DNA from: Cladocopium goreaui
Taxonomy: Eukaryota; Sar; Dinophyceae; Suessiales; Symbiodiniaceae
Assembly: GCA_947184155.2 (NCBI GenBank)
Contig: CAMXCT020001755.1
Coordinates: 1 to 64,000, forward strand
Direction: 5' to 3'
Length of the DNA: 64,000 nucleotides
This document shows, piece by piece, positions 1-12,400 of this stretch (positions are counted from its first letter, which is position 1; every line of letters starts with the position of its first letter). A program made the position numbers and the translations under genes. The notes beneath the pieces are model-generated. The model was given only the letters and a program-made list of their open reading frames with translations, was not told the origin of the DNA and made no database searches.

Positions 1-1055
1 GTTCCACACAAACGGTTGCACGACTCGCATGGTGTGAGCGTCTCGATTGAAAATGGAGAGCCGGAGTTGGACATACGGTGGTGCTACCCCGTAGACCTTG
101 CCATCCCAGGGTGGTTCAAGAAAGCCCCACCGCTCCTTTCGGCCATAATTAACGGTATCCCAAAAGGCTGGGTCAAATTCGGTCTCAAGGGAATCGGCAA
201 GAGTAGAAAAGAGAATCCACGGCACCTCGTCGATATGCAAATGGTATTCCACCAATGTGAAATTATATGTTGTATGGCAATCACCTACCCATATTGTGCC
301 TCTCACTGCAAGAAAGCGAACGCTGCTGGCTGCGGGCATGTCCCAACTCATTCCAGCCGATATGTCCAGTAGGTGCTGATCGGAAACACTGATTTGGCCA
401 GACGGAAATGGGTTTGACCTCGGCATACCAGCAACAGGTACCCTGTCGTGGCAGTATAAAGGCAATTGCACGGCGTATGGTGAGGCCTCAGGATCGGAAC
501 CACTCACTATTGCAGGCAGCAGCCAAACAACGAGAACCCCGTGTTGGCTGGTGCGGCCAAACAACGAGAACCCCGTGTCGGCTTGGGTGTATGAACGGGC
601 GAAAGCTAAAAGTTGGGGTCAGTGAGGATCCAGGCAACTGGCTTATGCAGGTGCTGTGTCCTCACAGTTCGAGCCAACAGCTGCTGATGGAAACAGTGAA
701 TCATGTTCGGATCAGGCACAGACAACAAGGTACCAGAAACTGCAGTGGTATAAAATATGCACAACATGTAACCCTTGACCGAATTGGATAACGTCAGTGT
801 GATGCAGGAATAAACTGGCTTGGGGGAGGTGGCAGGGGCAGAGCGAGTGGTGGAGCAGCAGCACTTGGCAGAAAGGGAGGCCATCAGTATAAGCGAGAAA
901 AGAGAAAACCCTGAGGAGCACTGCTGGTAAGGAGCACAGATCATTGAGAGGAGACAGGGCAGCAGGATATCGGGAAGAGGATAGCAGTCATGTGTGAGTA
1001 AACCATGGGAGATAAATACCTGGTAGAAAGACCACAAACCGAACCCTCCCCATTA

Positions 1056-4000
1056 CCCAAGGTGCCCTTGGGAACAGTAGAGGAAACAATGGACACATGT
1101 GTCGCGTTTCTACTGATGTGAGGGGCACCGCGGGGGATGGGTATTAGGGACTACTTAACTAAATGCGCTAGCGCGGGAAGTAGTGGCAGTCAGCAACCTA
1201 TGAAAAAATTAGAACTGGCCATGGGAGTATACCCTCAACGTGACAACTCTCTAGTTGAACCAATGGTAGTTACCAGGGAATCCGGAGTGTCGACTGCTTA
1301 ACTGTTTCTTAACGGTAAGAGGCACTCTGCATAGTCCACTCAAAAAATTCTACCTGTACATCTCTATTCCGCATTTCATCGCAGGAGTACACGCAGGATG
1401 CGTTGCTCTGTCATGAGCATCGTGCGATCACAGCGGGCAATAAAACTAATGATCTCAAGGTGGGTGGTTCGTAGCACTCCGTTGAGTACCTGTTCATCAA
1501 ACCCGATGTCGTCCAGGTCATCCATGGTTTCCTCCAGCTGATACTGTAATCTCATGGCTAAGAGTTGAACCCGATGGATAAAGAGGAGCTGCTGGAGTAA
1601 AACTCGGACATGGTCAGCAGTGATGCTACGCGCTGCCCTATGCATGGAAGATCAGAACTGCTATACTTCACGATCGTTCGGTCTGCCCGAAGCAAAGCGG
1701 TGGACAGGAAATGCCACCGGACAATCTCTAGCCGAAAATTTACGGACGCAGTGACAATGATAAGGAGCAGTGTACACCTAACGCCGATGACTAGGGAAAA
1801 TCCTCTTTGGGTAGGACCAGGGATGAGATATACTCTTAGTAGATGGGCATCTTAGCATGGCGGATGGTTGTAATTATAATGGACGGTACTACTTAAATAC
1901 CTCTCTGGTCAATTGACTGGATTGGTAAAGGGGATAAGGGTTGACCTAGCACCATAGAAACCAATAAAGGTAATTTTCTGAATGTGGACGCTAACAGAGT
2001 TAGTGGTTCTCATGCTCTGGAATTAAGGACGTACTGCCACCCAGTTGCCCCTTCCATGCCCAGTATACTGCTCCCTGGGTCCTTGGGTCTTGGCAAAAAC
2101 AAATAACAACAAGACCAAACAATTCTGTGAACTTGTTAGCTACTTGATACTCGATAGGCTGCTCACAGAGAGTGGACGTGCCGTTTCACGCAACCTCTTG
2201 GTCCTCATAATCATCCAATAGTTGGAATACTGCAAGACATCTCTGGGTTACAGAGAGACCACCTATTCGGCAGTCAATCTGTTGGGCTTTGTACCCAGAA
2301 CACTGGACCTGGCTTTAATGGTGTAAGACAAGTGTTGCTGAAGCCATACCTCCAGCAGCTAGGACGTACCATAGGGAATGCCCGGCGAAGAGGTCAAGAA
2401 GGGGGTGCCTCACCATTCTATCTTTGAACCATTGGCCTTGTACTCTGGTTACACTTAGTCCGGGGCACCTGCGTCAAGATTCGCTGGCCACATAGAGCTT
2501 TACGGCTGCATGCCGCTGTCTGGCATAGGGCCAGGCAGGGGCAGTGGCGGCAATAGGTACGTATCAAACCCTGTGGGGCACCGGTTTGGAACATCGCAAC
2601 GCATAGTAGAATAGCAGCTAAAGTCTCGCCATTACCCAAGGTGCCCTTGGGAACAGCAGCTATCCGACTCTGATGGTCTTCTAGGCTATATTAAACTTGG
2701 GGCATAAGGTGCAATGGGCGGCGAGGGCACCATCTACTTGCGCGAAGTCCTACCGGCACAATCACTCTACACGAGGGAGACGTCATCATAGGATTGCTTT
2801 ACCCTCGTCGGTGGTGCTTACCTAAGGATATTTTGTTATGAGCGCAAGGAAGTCCTTGTAATCATTGGGCTATCTTATATCGCAGGCTAAGATAGTGCGC
2901 TGGCTGGCAAGATGAGAGTGGGAGAGCAGTTCTAAGCGTAGGCATTGCTCGACATGACGACGTCGCCAACACGACAATAACTATCGGAAGAAGGTCCTTT
3001 GAGTGTGGTAGACTGACTAAGACACCTGGGCAAGAACTATTTCTGAAACAACCATATACATTCGGCCAGTTTTATGGAGCATTCACTCGCACGGTACGTT
3101 ACAAGGCGGTACTTAATTTGGAAAATTGGGTAGTGTGCTGACGGCAAATTATGGTTGGAGTATAGAAACAAAAGCTTACCGAGGGACGTGCGGATCGGCC
3201 TAACTACCCAGCTATTGTTGCGCCTGAGCACGGACAGGGAAGTGTCATTCATTGGTGTCTGCGTCGAGACGCTTCATCTGCCCGAGAGGGGCGTCATCAT
3301 GGCTTCCGCTCTTTGAGATAAGAATATAGTATGCACTTGCGCACCTTCGACTGTAACATGTCAGTAGTATGCTTTGGGGCCCTAGTGGCTATTCGGCTAT
3401 TCCTAGCGTCCTGCATACTTGGGAGATCTAGGTTGGGCTGTGGCAAGAGAGAGGCAAATATTTAAGTTGTTACACAATATAATAGCATTTGGTGTAGTGC
3501 CATCCCCAGGTATTTCTTAAGGGCAGCCAATGACTAGAGAACCAAATTTGTGCCGATGACTGTGGGATCATGGTCAGCAGTTGCGCTTCACGCTGCCCTG
3601 TACACGAATCCTATCCGAAATGCTGTACATCGCTAAGCGACCTGTCAAAAATAAAAGAGCTGCACAGCTACATGCCGCCATCTCTGGAGGGCGGTGCCGA
3701 AGCTATTTCGGCGCGACTGGGGGACAGCACAACAGGATAGCTCCGGTTCGGGACAGTGTGCCGTTTTGCAAAGAGATATTTGGAGACTCCCCATTACCCA
3801 AGGTACCCTTGGGAACAGCAGCTGTTCGCAGGTGCTGGTACTCAAGGTTCTGTCAAGTTTTAAATATGAGGTGCAATGGGCGGCGAGAACACTATTTAAC
3901 AATACTTGACGGCACAGGGGCCCTACCAGCTTAACTATCCTGCTCGTGCGAAGCGTCATCGTGGAGTCTCTCTGTCCTTTAGGGCAATATGTTGCATACA

Positions 4001-7000
4001 CTGCATCACCAGGTCTGTTGCACACCCTGCCTTGTCATTGTTCAGCAGCTAATCATGTCTAGTATCTCAAGATTAATGGTAGGCGAGCCAGTCGGCAATC
4101 AATTGGTAAGCTTTGCTACAAGACATACAGGCTATGAGAGCGAGTGGCAAGACTCTGACTGGACCTGTGTTGTGGGACCTTAGGAAATTCTAGTCTGGCT
4201 TCAGCTGTTGGTAGCATGTCGGTGGGTTTCATGAACCTCAGAAGATTATTGAATAGCCATTAACTAATAAAGTGGTCACTCATCGTTTGCTACCGCTCTA
4301 GGCTCTATTTCGCGTTGAGAATGAGGTGCAATGGGCGCCAAGAGCACGCTCTACTAGAGCTTGGCGGCACTGGATGTCCTCCCGGCTCAATTATACTGCA
4401 TGAGTTGGATAATCTAAGCAGGGGGAACAATGGCCGGCAAGGGAAGAATTTAACTACACTGGCAGGGCTCAACATCCACCATTCTCTGAGTACGGAAACC
4501 CATAGAGTTAGTGCTATACTGTCATCTGGACCCTGGGACATAATTCGATCAACTGCTCGTATCCAGTAGACTGTTCCTTGGGTCCCTGGGCCTTGGCATG
4601 AACAAGCACTCCTGCGGACAAACTGCCTACTTTAAGCACAATGGGCTGTTCTAAGGGAAGGAGCTTTTCATCTTACAGAGGCTGGGTCTGTATCCGTGTC
4701 CCGTAATTGAGGTCCTGGCTAGGCACGCTAGGTTGACGAGAGATACCTTATTTTGCGGACAATTGGTTAAGATGTACAAACAAAAAAGCAACGGCAGCGA
4801 TAATGTAATGTCAGATGCTAGCTGGAGCCATGGCACTAGTAGTTAAGAGGCACCAGCCAGTGCAGCAACTACCTTCATCATGTCCGAATTTGTCCACCTC
4901 TGGGGTATTATTTAAGAGTGGACTGGTCACTCAGTATTTGCACAGGGTTCGCAATGCCTACCATCCACATGGGATGCCCGCAGCATGGTAGGGACGTAAA
5001 GGCCATGCGGGAAAAACAACATTTAGATACAACAGAGGGTCCAGGAAGACAGCGATGCCCACATCTTTCGTTCGGACAGATGGCAAGTCCAATTCAGTTG
5101 TGGCAATTGGAGTCTCACCTTAGCCACCGCTCCTTTCTGTGTCTTGCACCACTCCGAAGGGGCCTGAGTTCATCGATGCGTTGGAGCGCTTCCGTACACA
5201 ATTGAAATGGTCCTTGTCCATCATTGGGAAAGCTTGCGATGTCCTAACAGGTGGCTAATCCGAGAGGCTGGTGTGTGCAGGAAATTATTTGCCAGGAATC
5301 TTATCAGCTACTTTCCACTGATTTTTGAAGTCCCCGGAGTTAACGCTGTTCCGTGCAAACGGATTTCGGAGCTACGGTTACCGCCCACAACCCTGATCCT
5401 TAGGCCATGGGTCTTGGCAGACACAAGCAAGCCTGTTTCAAGCTGCTATTTGGCGCACATGCATGCGAGCTATCATAAACGAATGCCTGGTGGTCTGGTT
5501 AAGCTCCGTCCAGGAGGCTAGCGCTAAGACTTGCTGACCCCGGTATGGGGCAGTGTGCCATGTTTCAAAATGGTAGGTAGAGACTCGCCATTACCCAAGG
5601 TGCCCTTGGGAACAGCAGCCGTCGTAAACTGCTAGTACTCTAGGCTCTATCAGGCTCTGGGTATGAGGTGCCTTTGGGCGGCGAGAACGCTATCTTGTTT
5701 AATTGGGCAACACGTATTATCCTACCGGCTCTATCGCTGCACAAGGGAAGCATTATCGTAGTACTTCTCCATTCTGTGCCGGTGGTGCATGGCTCTGGAT
5801 CGTCAGCGGCAACAATTGGAAGTGAGTCCATTGCCAAAAATTAAAAATCATCAAAAATGCATTTCGAGCACCTCCTTGGCATGAACAAGCACTCCTTTCT
5901 GTGCCTTGCACCACTCCGAAGGGGCCTGAGTTCATCGATGCGCGGAAATACTTCCATACACAATTGGAATGGTCCTTGACCCTCATTGGGAAACTTTGCG
6001 ATGTCCTAAAAAGAGGCGTATCCGAGAGGCTGGCTTGTGCAGGAAATTATTTGCTAGAAAATCTTGTCAGCTACTTTCCACTGATTGTTAAAGTCCACGG
6101 AGTGAACGCTGTTCTATGCGAAAGGATTTTGGAGCTACAGTTGTGGCCCAAATCCCTGATGCTTAGGCCAGAGGTCTTGGCAGACACAAGTAAGCCTGCT
6201 TACGAGCTGCGAGCTATCACGAACGAATGCCTGGTGCTCTGATTAAACTCCGTCCAGGAGACCAGCGCTAAGACTTGCTGACTCCGGGATGGGGCAGTGT
6301 GCCGTAGTTCGAAGTGGTATGAGAGACTCGCTATTACCCAAGGTGCCCTTGAGAACAGTAGCTGTCCTAAGCTGCTAGTATTCTAGGCTCTATTGGCATG
6401 AGGTGCCTATGGGCGGCGAGAACATTATCTACTTTAATTTAACAGCACATCTTGTCCTACCGGCTCTATCACACCGCACGAGGGAGGCATAATCGTGGTA
6501 CTTCTCTATTCTATGCCGGTGGTGCAGGTGCTGGATCTGCAGCGGGGGCATGTGGGAATGGGAGTCCACCACTTAAGAGCAGCCATCATTTATTAGCGGA
6601 TTCTGCGGAGTTGCTTATGGTCACGCGGTTGGTAGTTTAACAACTCAAAAGATAGTGCGCCAGTTGGCAGGATGCAATACTAATTACAATACTGTAAGCG
6701 TAAGTGCTGCTTGGCCTAGCACGCTGCCAACAGGGCAATAACTATCAGGGACCAGGCATTCTTTGATGTGAGAATCTGGACAAGCGACAAGTAATCAACC
6801 GCTCTGTCTGGGAGCAAGATTTATCCATTAGTCCGTTTGCCACATCCACTCACAGGATTAGCTACTATGTGGAAGATGTGGGGTCAAACTCCTGGGTAGT
6901 ACGTTGTGAATAAACCATGCTGATTAAAGCGGAGAAGATATGTCTTTTCCTGGAACATGCGTGTCATCAGTAACTACCCAGCATTTATTGGATCTGCTCG

Positions 7001-7359
7001 TGAACAGGGAAGGGTCATCCGTTCGTTATTATTACGACGTACGTTGTTTGAATGGGAGATAAAATAGAAGGAAAGTAGCACATTATCATGAGTATGGCAC
7101 TCGAGTAGGTAGACCCGAAACTAGCGACTCCAAAAAAGCACCTTAAGACTTCATGTGCCATGGAAACACTGCACAAGTGGAGAGGAGGATTGAATATATG
7201 GCATGGCACAGGACTGATCTATGGACAGACAGAGAGCGGGATTCAAAGACCATTACAAATCACGACTGCTTGTAACGTATTACATATCAGTCCGTAGGGG
7301 CCTAAGCAACTTGAGGCGGGTCACTATTGCGGTTTTCCATTACCCAAGGTACCCTTGGG
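1056..7359. repeat. Recurring 17-bp palindrome CCCAAGGTRCCCTTGGG
   Basis: Six copies of a near-perfect palindrome with 7-bp arms and a 3-base centre lie at 1056, 2635, 3797, 5594, 6337 and 7343. Most are embedded in the longer string ATTACCCAAGGTGCCCTTGG followed by GAACAG. A weaker relative is at 7958. This is the best conserved part of the surrounding diverged array, which may mean functional constraint or gene conversion. Confidence 0.7.
5131..6640. repeat. Two copies of a 762-bp tandem unit
   Basis: The sequence from 5131 (TCCTTTCTGTGTCTTGCACC) recurs from 5893 with scattered substitutions and small indels. The similarity continues through the palindrome (5594 and 6337) and the GGGCGGCGAG block (5664 and 6399). 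The offset is 762 bp. This is the youngest-looking duplication in the 1-7480 array. Confidence 0.65.
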
Positions 7360-7481
7360 AACAGAAATGGTCGCACGGCAGGTACATAGCGATGATTTTA
7401 CTTAGAGTCCATCCTTTCAGGGCAAGATGTTGCGCTCAATGCTTTACGATGCCTATGTTAGCGAAGGAGCTGGAGTACAGA

Positions 7482-7517
7482 GAAGTTTTTGTTTTTTGTT
7501 TTTTGTTTTTTTTGGGG
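7482..7517 (-). repeat. A-rich 3' tail of the LINE, (CAAAAAA)n type
   Basis: On the minus strand this reads as a run of A tracts separated by single C residues, about four units. It lies 640 bp beyond the last stop codon of the LINE, in the right orientation for a LINE tail. Simple-repeat tails instead of pure poly(A) are known in several LINE clades. Confidence 0.6.
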
Positions 7518-8154
7518 CGGACCCCCCCTCACCTTTTCCCCAGGGTGGGAGGTTGATTTTCTCTGAACACCCAGAGAGAGGCATACACGAGATAAAAACA
7601 TAGCGGAGCGATACTGCGGGATGGACTGTTGGTCAAAGGTGAGGTGGACGAAGCCGCGTTGAACAGTTACTACAGCCTGTTAATCTATTAACATTGGCGG
7701 AAATGATTGAGCGTGGCTGATTTTCCGCGGGCGGCTGGTCCTGGGTCGTTTTCACAGGATTACAGAGTCCCTTGTAGTGCCATGTTATTAGTGGGCCGCA
7801 AAAAGTCGTCCTTATGTTGGAGTCCTCCACGTTAAAGCTGGTGCGTTGGTACTTTGTTAGGCTCGCTAGCTAAATGAGAAAGGGGATCTTAGACTACTCA
7901 AGGCGAAGGTTCAGGATTATGATGTTCCCATGGGTCTGGCAAGGGCGGGGAGAGCTACCCAGAGTACCCCTGGGAGCCAACCCTACCGGGCAAGACCAGT
8001 GTACATGAGGCATGTGAACTAACTTGGCGGAAGGATGGGTACAAATACGGTAGTGAGCAGATGAGGCCTACGGAGAATAGGAGGTCTCAATCAGCAATAA
8101 CTACATTGCAGCAGCCAAGGCTGCCTGGTGAGTGACCAGGTCTTGGGGTTGGTC

Positions 8155-9438
8155 TTAATTGTAACTCACTCCCGTCGGGCGCTCGCGTCGAGCACGCAGT
8201 TTGGCAAGGGCTTCCAAGGGCGTGGCGCAGATGTGTGGGGAGCCTTGCGCACTCCGCTGTTTACGTTGGGAGCTGTGGGGTGCACGACGGGTAAGGGACA
8301 GGGCATGGCTGCTGGCGGTATGCTTGAGGGTGTCTACATATGCCTCGCGTGCTGTGCTAAGGGGGGTGGCTTTAAACCATGTCTGACCAAAGTAGAGCTG
8401 GTGACTGGACAGAACTTCCTGCTCGATCTGTCTTAACATTTGCTCAGGAGGCGGGGGAGCAACCAAGAAGCCATCATGCAGCCATACCACAGACTGTGTC
8501 GGGTGGCGGGCAATGAGTGCACGAATGGTATCCTCAACAATTGTGGCTTCAAAGTGTTCTAGCAAGCGAAAAGCGCTATCGTTCTGGTTGACCAGGAAAC
8601 CTGGGCGGAACCGCGGCAGCAACTGAGTAGTCAGGGTTGTACTTAAAGACTCGAGCTGGCAGAGGATCGCGCCGACACTAGCACTGGGGGAGCCGTCAAC
8701 CAGAGAACTTAGATATCGGTATGTAGCAGCAAGGGAGCTATTGATAATTCGCAACGGGAGCTGCTTGATGGTGTCAGGGCAGGCCGCCTCAACTTTCTGA
8801 ATATAGGGGTCTCGGGCTAGCTGCGCGCGGAACTCATCGATGGCTGGAAGAGGTACCAAGTCGGGCGCAAAACGTAGTCCCAGGCGCCGAACAAGTTCAT
8901 AGAAGGATCCCTTAAGGTCAATTTCGCAGTGATTTTGTCCGAACAGTAACAGCCTGGCAGCTCGCGGTATTCGCTGGCCTCCTATGGTGCAGCAGTATCT
9001 TCGTCCGCAGTTATCAGCAGCTTTGGGGGAATAGTCAATTTCAATACTGCAGTTTTGCGGCAGATATGGAGAAAGATAGGATTCGATCAGCTGACGGTGA
9101 TGGGGGTGGAGGGTTACATGTTTTCGGAGAAGACCGTGATCGATGCGGGGCCTCTCTACCAGAGTAAGAATGGGCTGGCTCCAAGTTTGATCAAAACTTT
9201 GAATGTGGAAGCCTCCGACCTGAAAGAGGCCAGTTGGGAAAGATGGCTTGATGGACACGGGTCCAGCATTCCGATTAAGGGCAGCAGGGTTGCTCCTATA
9301 TTTAGCCAACAGGAACTGAGTGGCTTGTCCAGCCAAATCATCGGCTATGCCATTGGCCACTCTCGGCAGATATATGAATAGACTATTCGGGAGTTGCAGA
9401 CTGACGGTGGAGCGAATGCTTTCCAATGGTTGGTGCAA
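8155..9438 (-). CDS. LINE ORF2 C-terminal part: end of RNase H plus a palm-like extension
   Basis: This is a 427-codon frame that continues the reverse transcriptase ORF after a frameshift near 9430. Residues 21-37 (FIYLPRVANGIADDLAG) match the last RNase H segment, with its closing aspartate. The next roughly 390 residues are not part of a usual LINE. They contain CGRRYCC (144-150), QRIPRAARLLLFG (155-167), EIDLKGSFYEL (172-182), KQLPLRIIN (225-233) and VVWLHDGFLV (317-326). The order GR.Y, then PR..R, then an acidic D.x.D-like box with S/N and Y, then K...N, then HDG is what I recall from polymerase-like palm proteins of large DNA viruses and some mobile elements. Homology is from memory and unverified. 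The frame ends in a basic Arg/Ser-rich tail. The start coordinate is only the open-frame limit, not a real initiation codon. Confidence 0.7.
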   Translation of the reverse strand: MHQPLESIRSTVSLQLPNSLFIYLPRVANGIADDLAGQATQFLLAKYRSNPAALNRNAGPVSIKPSFPTGLFQVGGFHIQSFDQTWSQPILTLVERPRIDHGLLRKHVTLHPHHRQLIESYLSPYLPQNCSIEIDYSPKAADNCGRRYCCTIGGQRIPRAARLLLFGQNHCEIDLKGSFYELVRRLGLRFAPDLVPLPAIDEFRAQLARDPYIQKVEAACPDTIKQLPLRIINSSLAATYRYLSSLVDGSPSASVGAILCQLESLSTTLTTQLLPRFRPGFLVNQNDSAFRLLEHFEATIVEDTIRALIARHPTQSVVWLHDGFLVAPPPPEQMLRQIEQEVLSSHQLYFGQTWFKATPLSTAREAYVDTLKHTASSHALSLTRRAPHSSQRKQRSAQGSPHICATPLEALAKLRARRERPTGVSYN

Positions 9439-12400
9439 TATCTATCCTCCGAAGACGGCCTGCAAATTGAAAGTACTTAATGACAGGAAGAATGTCCCCT
9501 TGGATGACTACCTTGGGTATTAGGCCGCGGCTCGATAAACGTTGCTTCACAACAACAGCAACTTCTTCAACAAGATACAAACAGGCCATGATTTCTGCTT
9601 CTATATTATCTGAACAATGCGGCAGAGCGACTGACCGACATGCGATAACACGAGACCGACCACCTTCTATTACGTAGATGACATAGCCAGCTCCTCCTAA
9701 GGCATCTTCGTGCATACAACTGCCATCGAATTGGCCTACGATCTGTATCGAGGGTTCGGATGGTGCATCGTCGGGGGGAATTGCTAAGATCAACTCATTA
9801 GGACTGATGGACTGCAAAGCTGTAACAGTACAGTAGGAATCAGGCGAGTTGGGGCAGGCTGGTGCAATCTTAGCATTGGAGCGGAGTCCAGCGACCCGGG
9901 TTCGCGCTGGGGCAATAAGGCTAAGCCATGGATGTCCAAGGGGAAGGACGGCAATAGGCTGATCCGGAGCAATGGGTGTAGTGGCCGTGCAAACTAGATC
10001 GGGAAGGGCTGCAGAGTGAAGAGTTACTGCTTCGTTGGCGGCGGTTTGCATATGGCACGGATGATTTTGGTTGTCTGCCGTGGCACCCTGGGGTCGTACG
10101 GCGGAGACGAGCTCTGGGAGGAAACGAGTTGGGATTGCCTGCAGGGCATTGTCATGTAAGCGGGTGAGCCATTCAGCGACACTTAAGGGAACTGAAGATG
10201 GCGCGTGTTGCATGCCTCCATGCTCAAGCAAGAGTCGGCGGAACTGATGCAGGATGTGGCTCGCGGTCACGCATCCAGCTGCGTTGACTCGGGCTAGCTG
10301 GTCTAACGACTTCACTGGATCAGGGGAGGGTGACAAGGTGTTGGCAACTAGGACAGGCACTATGCAGAAACGAGCCCAATGTTGAGAGGAATTGTCTCCA
10401 TGTCCGCACGCTACGCAGGGGGCAAGATCACGTGCACGGTCACGCCATGAGTCAGGAATATGGAAAGAGCCCCGAGCAGATTCCGCGATAGCATGCCAAG
10501 GGGATGTGATCGGGATTCCCCATCTCTCACTACTGTACAGAGTGGTGGCATTAATATCGTGGTCGTGGCAGCATTTCTCACAGGCTGGGGCAAAGTTCAA
10601 CCCTAGTGGGTACAGCCAGGTAGGAATTCCACATAGTTGGCATGGCTGCTCCGCCTGCAGCGAGCCTGTAACTCGAAGTCGCAGGCATTCATCATCATCT
10701 TCATTGACCGCCCACCGCAAGACAGCAAATCGAGCAACCCCATTAACAGCAATTTTAGGCACTGTGGCTAAATGGGTCAACCAAGCCCACGATACCCCGC
10801 CTGGTAGGAGTTGCAGGCTTACTCTAGACTGTAGATACTGTAGTGCATGCACTTGGATGGCTTCGTAAAGTCTGAGTTTCAGTTGGCGGAGGAATTGGTG
10901 ATGTGTTTTCCTGGTGTTGTGTCCTGCAGTTATACGCAATAAATTGCCAATTGTGTCAATTCCAAGCAAGGGAATCCATGTGCGGAAAATGCGTTGGACA
11001 ACCGCTCCTTGCCTTGTCCCTACACCCGGGTATCCCGGTGAGAGACAGGCAGTAGAGCCATTCTGTCTAAGCCAATAACCCAAACACGCTGCAGTTAGCG
11101 TGACTGCTGGATCTAGCGCAGGAGCAATACCTAACCACCGAAATATGTGTGGGAGATATCGTGCAGCCAGCCATGGTCTGCCAAGGATAAGTTTAGCGGA
11201 GCGTTGTTGGTATAAATTGATGTCGTCCGGAGTAAAGCCAAAGTATGTACTTTGGTAAATATTAAGGGACAAAATAAAACAATTGTTGGCTAGGCTTCTT
11301 TGCACTACCGAGTGAGCAGGTGTGGCGAAAAGTGCCAGTCGATGATTAGCTTTTGACATGGCCTTGGGGTTAATGGCTTGTGTTCCAACAAGTTCCTCTA
11401 CTGGGGTCCACCCTTGAGGACTACGGGTATATTTACCATATAGCAGCAAACCCAGCGCTGTAGTTTTTCCTTCAATGAGATGGGCTCCCCAGTCGGAACG
11501 TTCTAGCGCATGCAGAGTACTAAGGGAAGCAGGGTGATTAACCAGTACACTGCACTTGTTGGAACAACTACACTGGACTAGGAAGAGTGGGTCAATTTTA
11601 GTAAGATGCCCTCCGGCTAATATTAAGTCGACCTCCGCTGGGGTGAGACACACAAACAAGTTTGCTCGGCACACTATGGTGGTGGTGCTATACCCTGCTC
11701 TGTGGAGCAAGGCCTGCCGCAATGTAGCATGTCCTGGTAACCTTTGTGTCCAGTTCAATGGAGGGTATTGGTCGATCTGACCGGAGCTATCTGCATGCAT
11801 ATTGATTCCGTTGGTTCGCCAACAATGGTGTTCATCTATTTGGATGCCAGCGGATTTCAAGCGGAGGCAGGCTTGCCAGGCATCCGAGAGCCATTGCATG
11901 CCTGCTGCAGTATCTCCCACCATCGTGGTGTCATCAACATATCCTTGAACTGTCAGCATGCCGGGGATTCGGTTAAGGTAGGTGAGAACTGGATCCATGG
12001 CAACGCAAAAGAGCAGGACTGAAAAAGATCGACCCATGTCAACACCTGTGACAATCATTTTGGAGGGTAACAGTTTACCTTGGACCTTGTGCCTGCATCT
12101 TCTAAAGAGGAGGATGTGTCGGGTGTACATGATGATCCACCAGGGGGCTTTACACGCTGATAAAATTTGCAGAATCCAGTGGGGGTTAATCCGCTCGAAT
12201 GCTTTGGATAGGTCCAATGACAGGCATGCGCATGGTGCATCTTGATCTAAAACTGCTTGAACTGATTGAACTGCACTTTGCGGTTCACGGAAGAGATTTA
12301 ACACCGTTTGGGAGGGGTGGAGGAGCGGTGCGATGGCTTTGGTCATGACTGCGGCGATGCTTCCATCGACTCTCTCAAATGTCGATGGCATACCCAATGG

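Larger units (their letters stand above)
1..7480. repeat. Diverged satellite-like region, no gene
   Basis: No reading frame here looks like protein. The stretch is built from old, diverged repeats. A block beginning GAGGTGCAATGGGCGGCGAG, or a variant of it, recurs near 2705, 3869, 4321, 5664 and 6399. In four of these it is followed by a related block with CCTACCGGCTC or a variant, and a block containing TCTTGGCA plus ACAAGCAAGC-like sequence recurs near 2090, 4590, 5410 and 6170. A second related pair is GGTCAGCAG...CGCTGCCCT near 1612 and 3572. The spacing varies between about 0.7 and 1.8 kb, so this is an eroded tandem array rather than a young satellite. The short reading frames inside are chance. 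Confidence 0.6.

Noticed and set aside
5207..6242. Two 100-residue frames in the 762-bp repeat
   Set aside because: The two copies do not conserve the reading frame or the protein sequence, as neutral repeats would behave.
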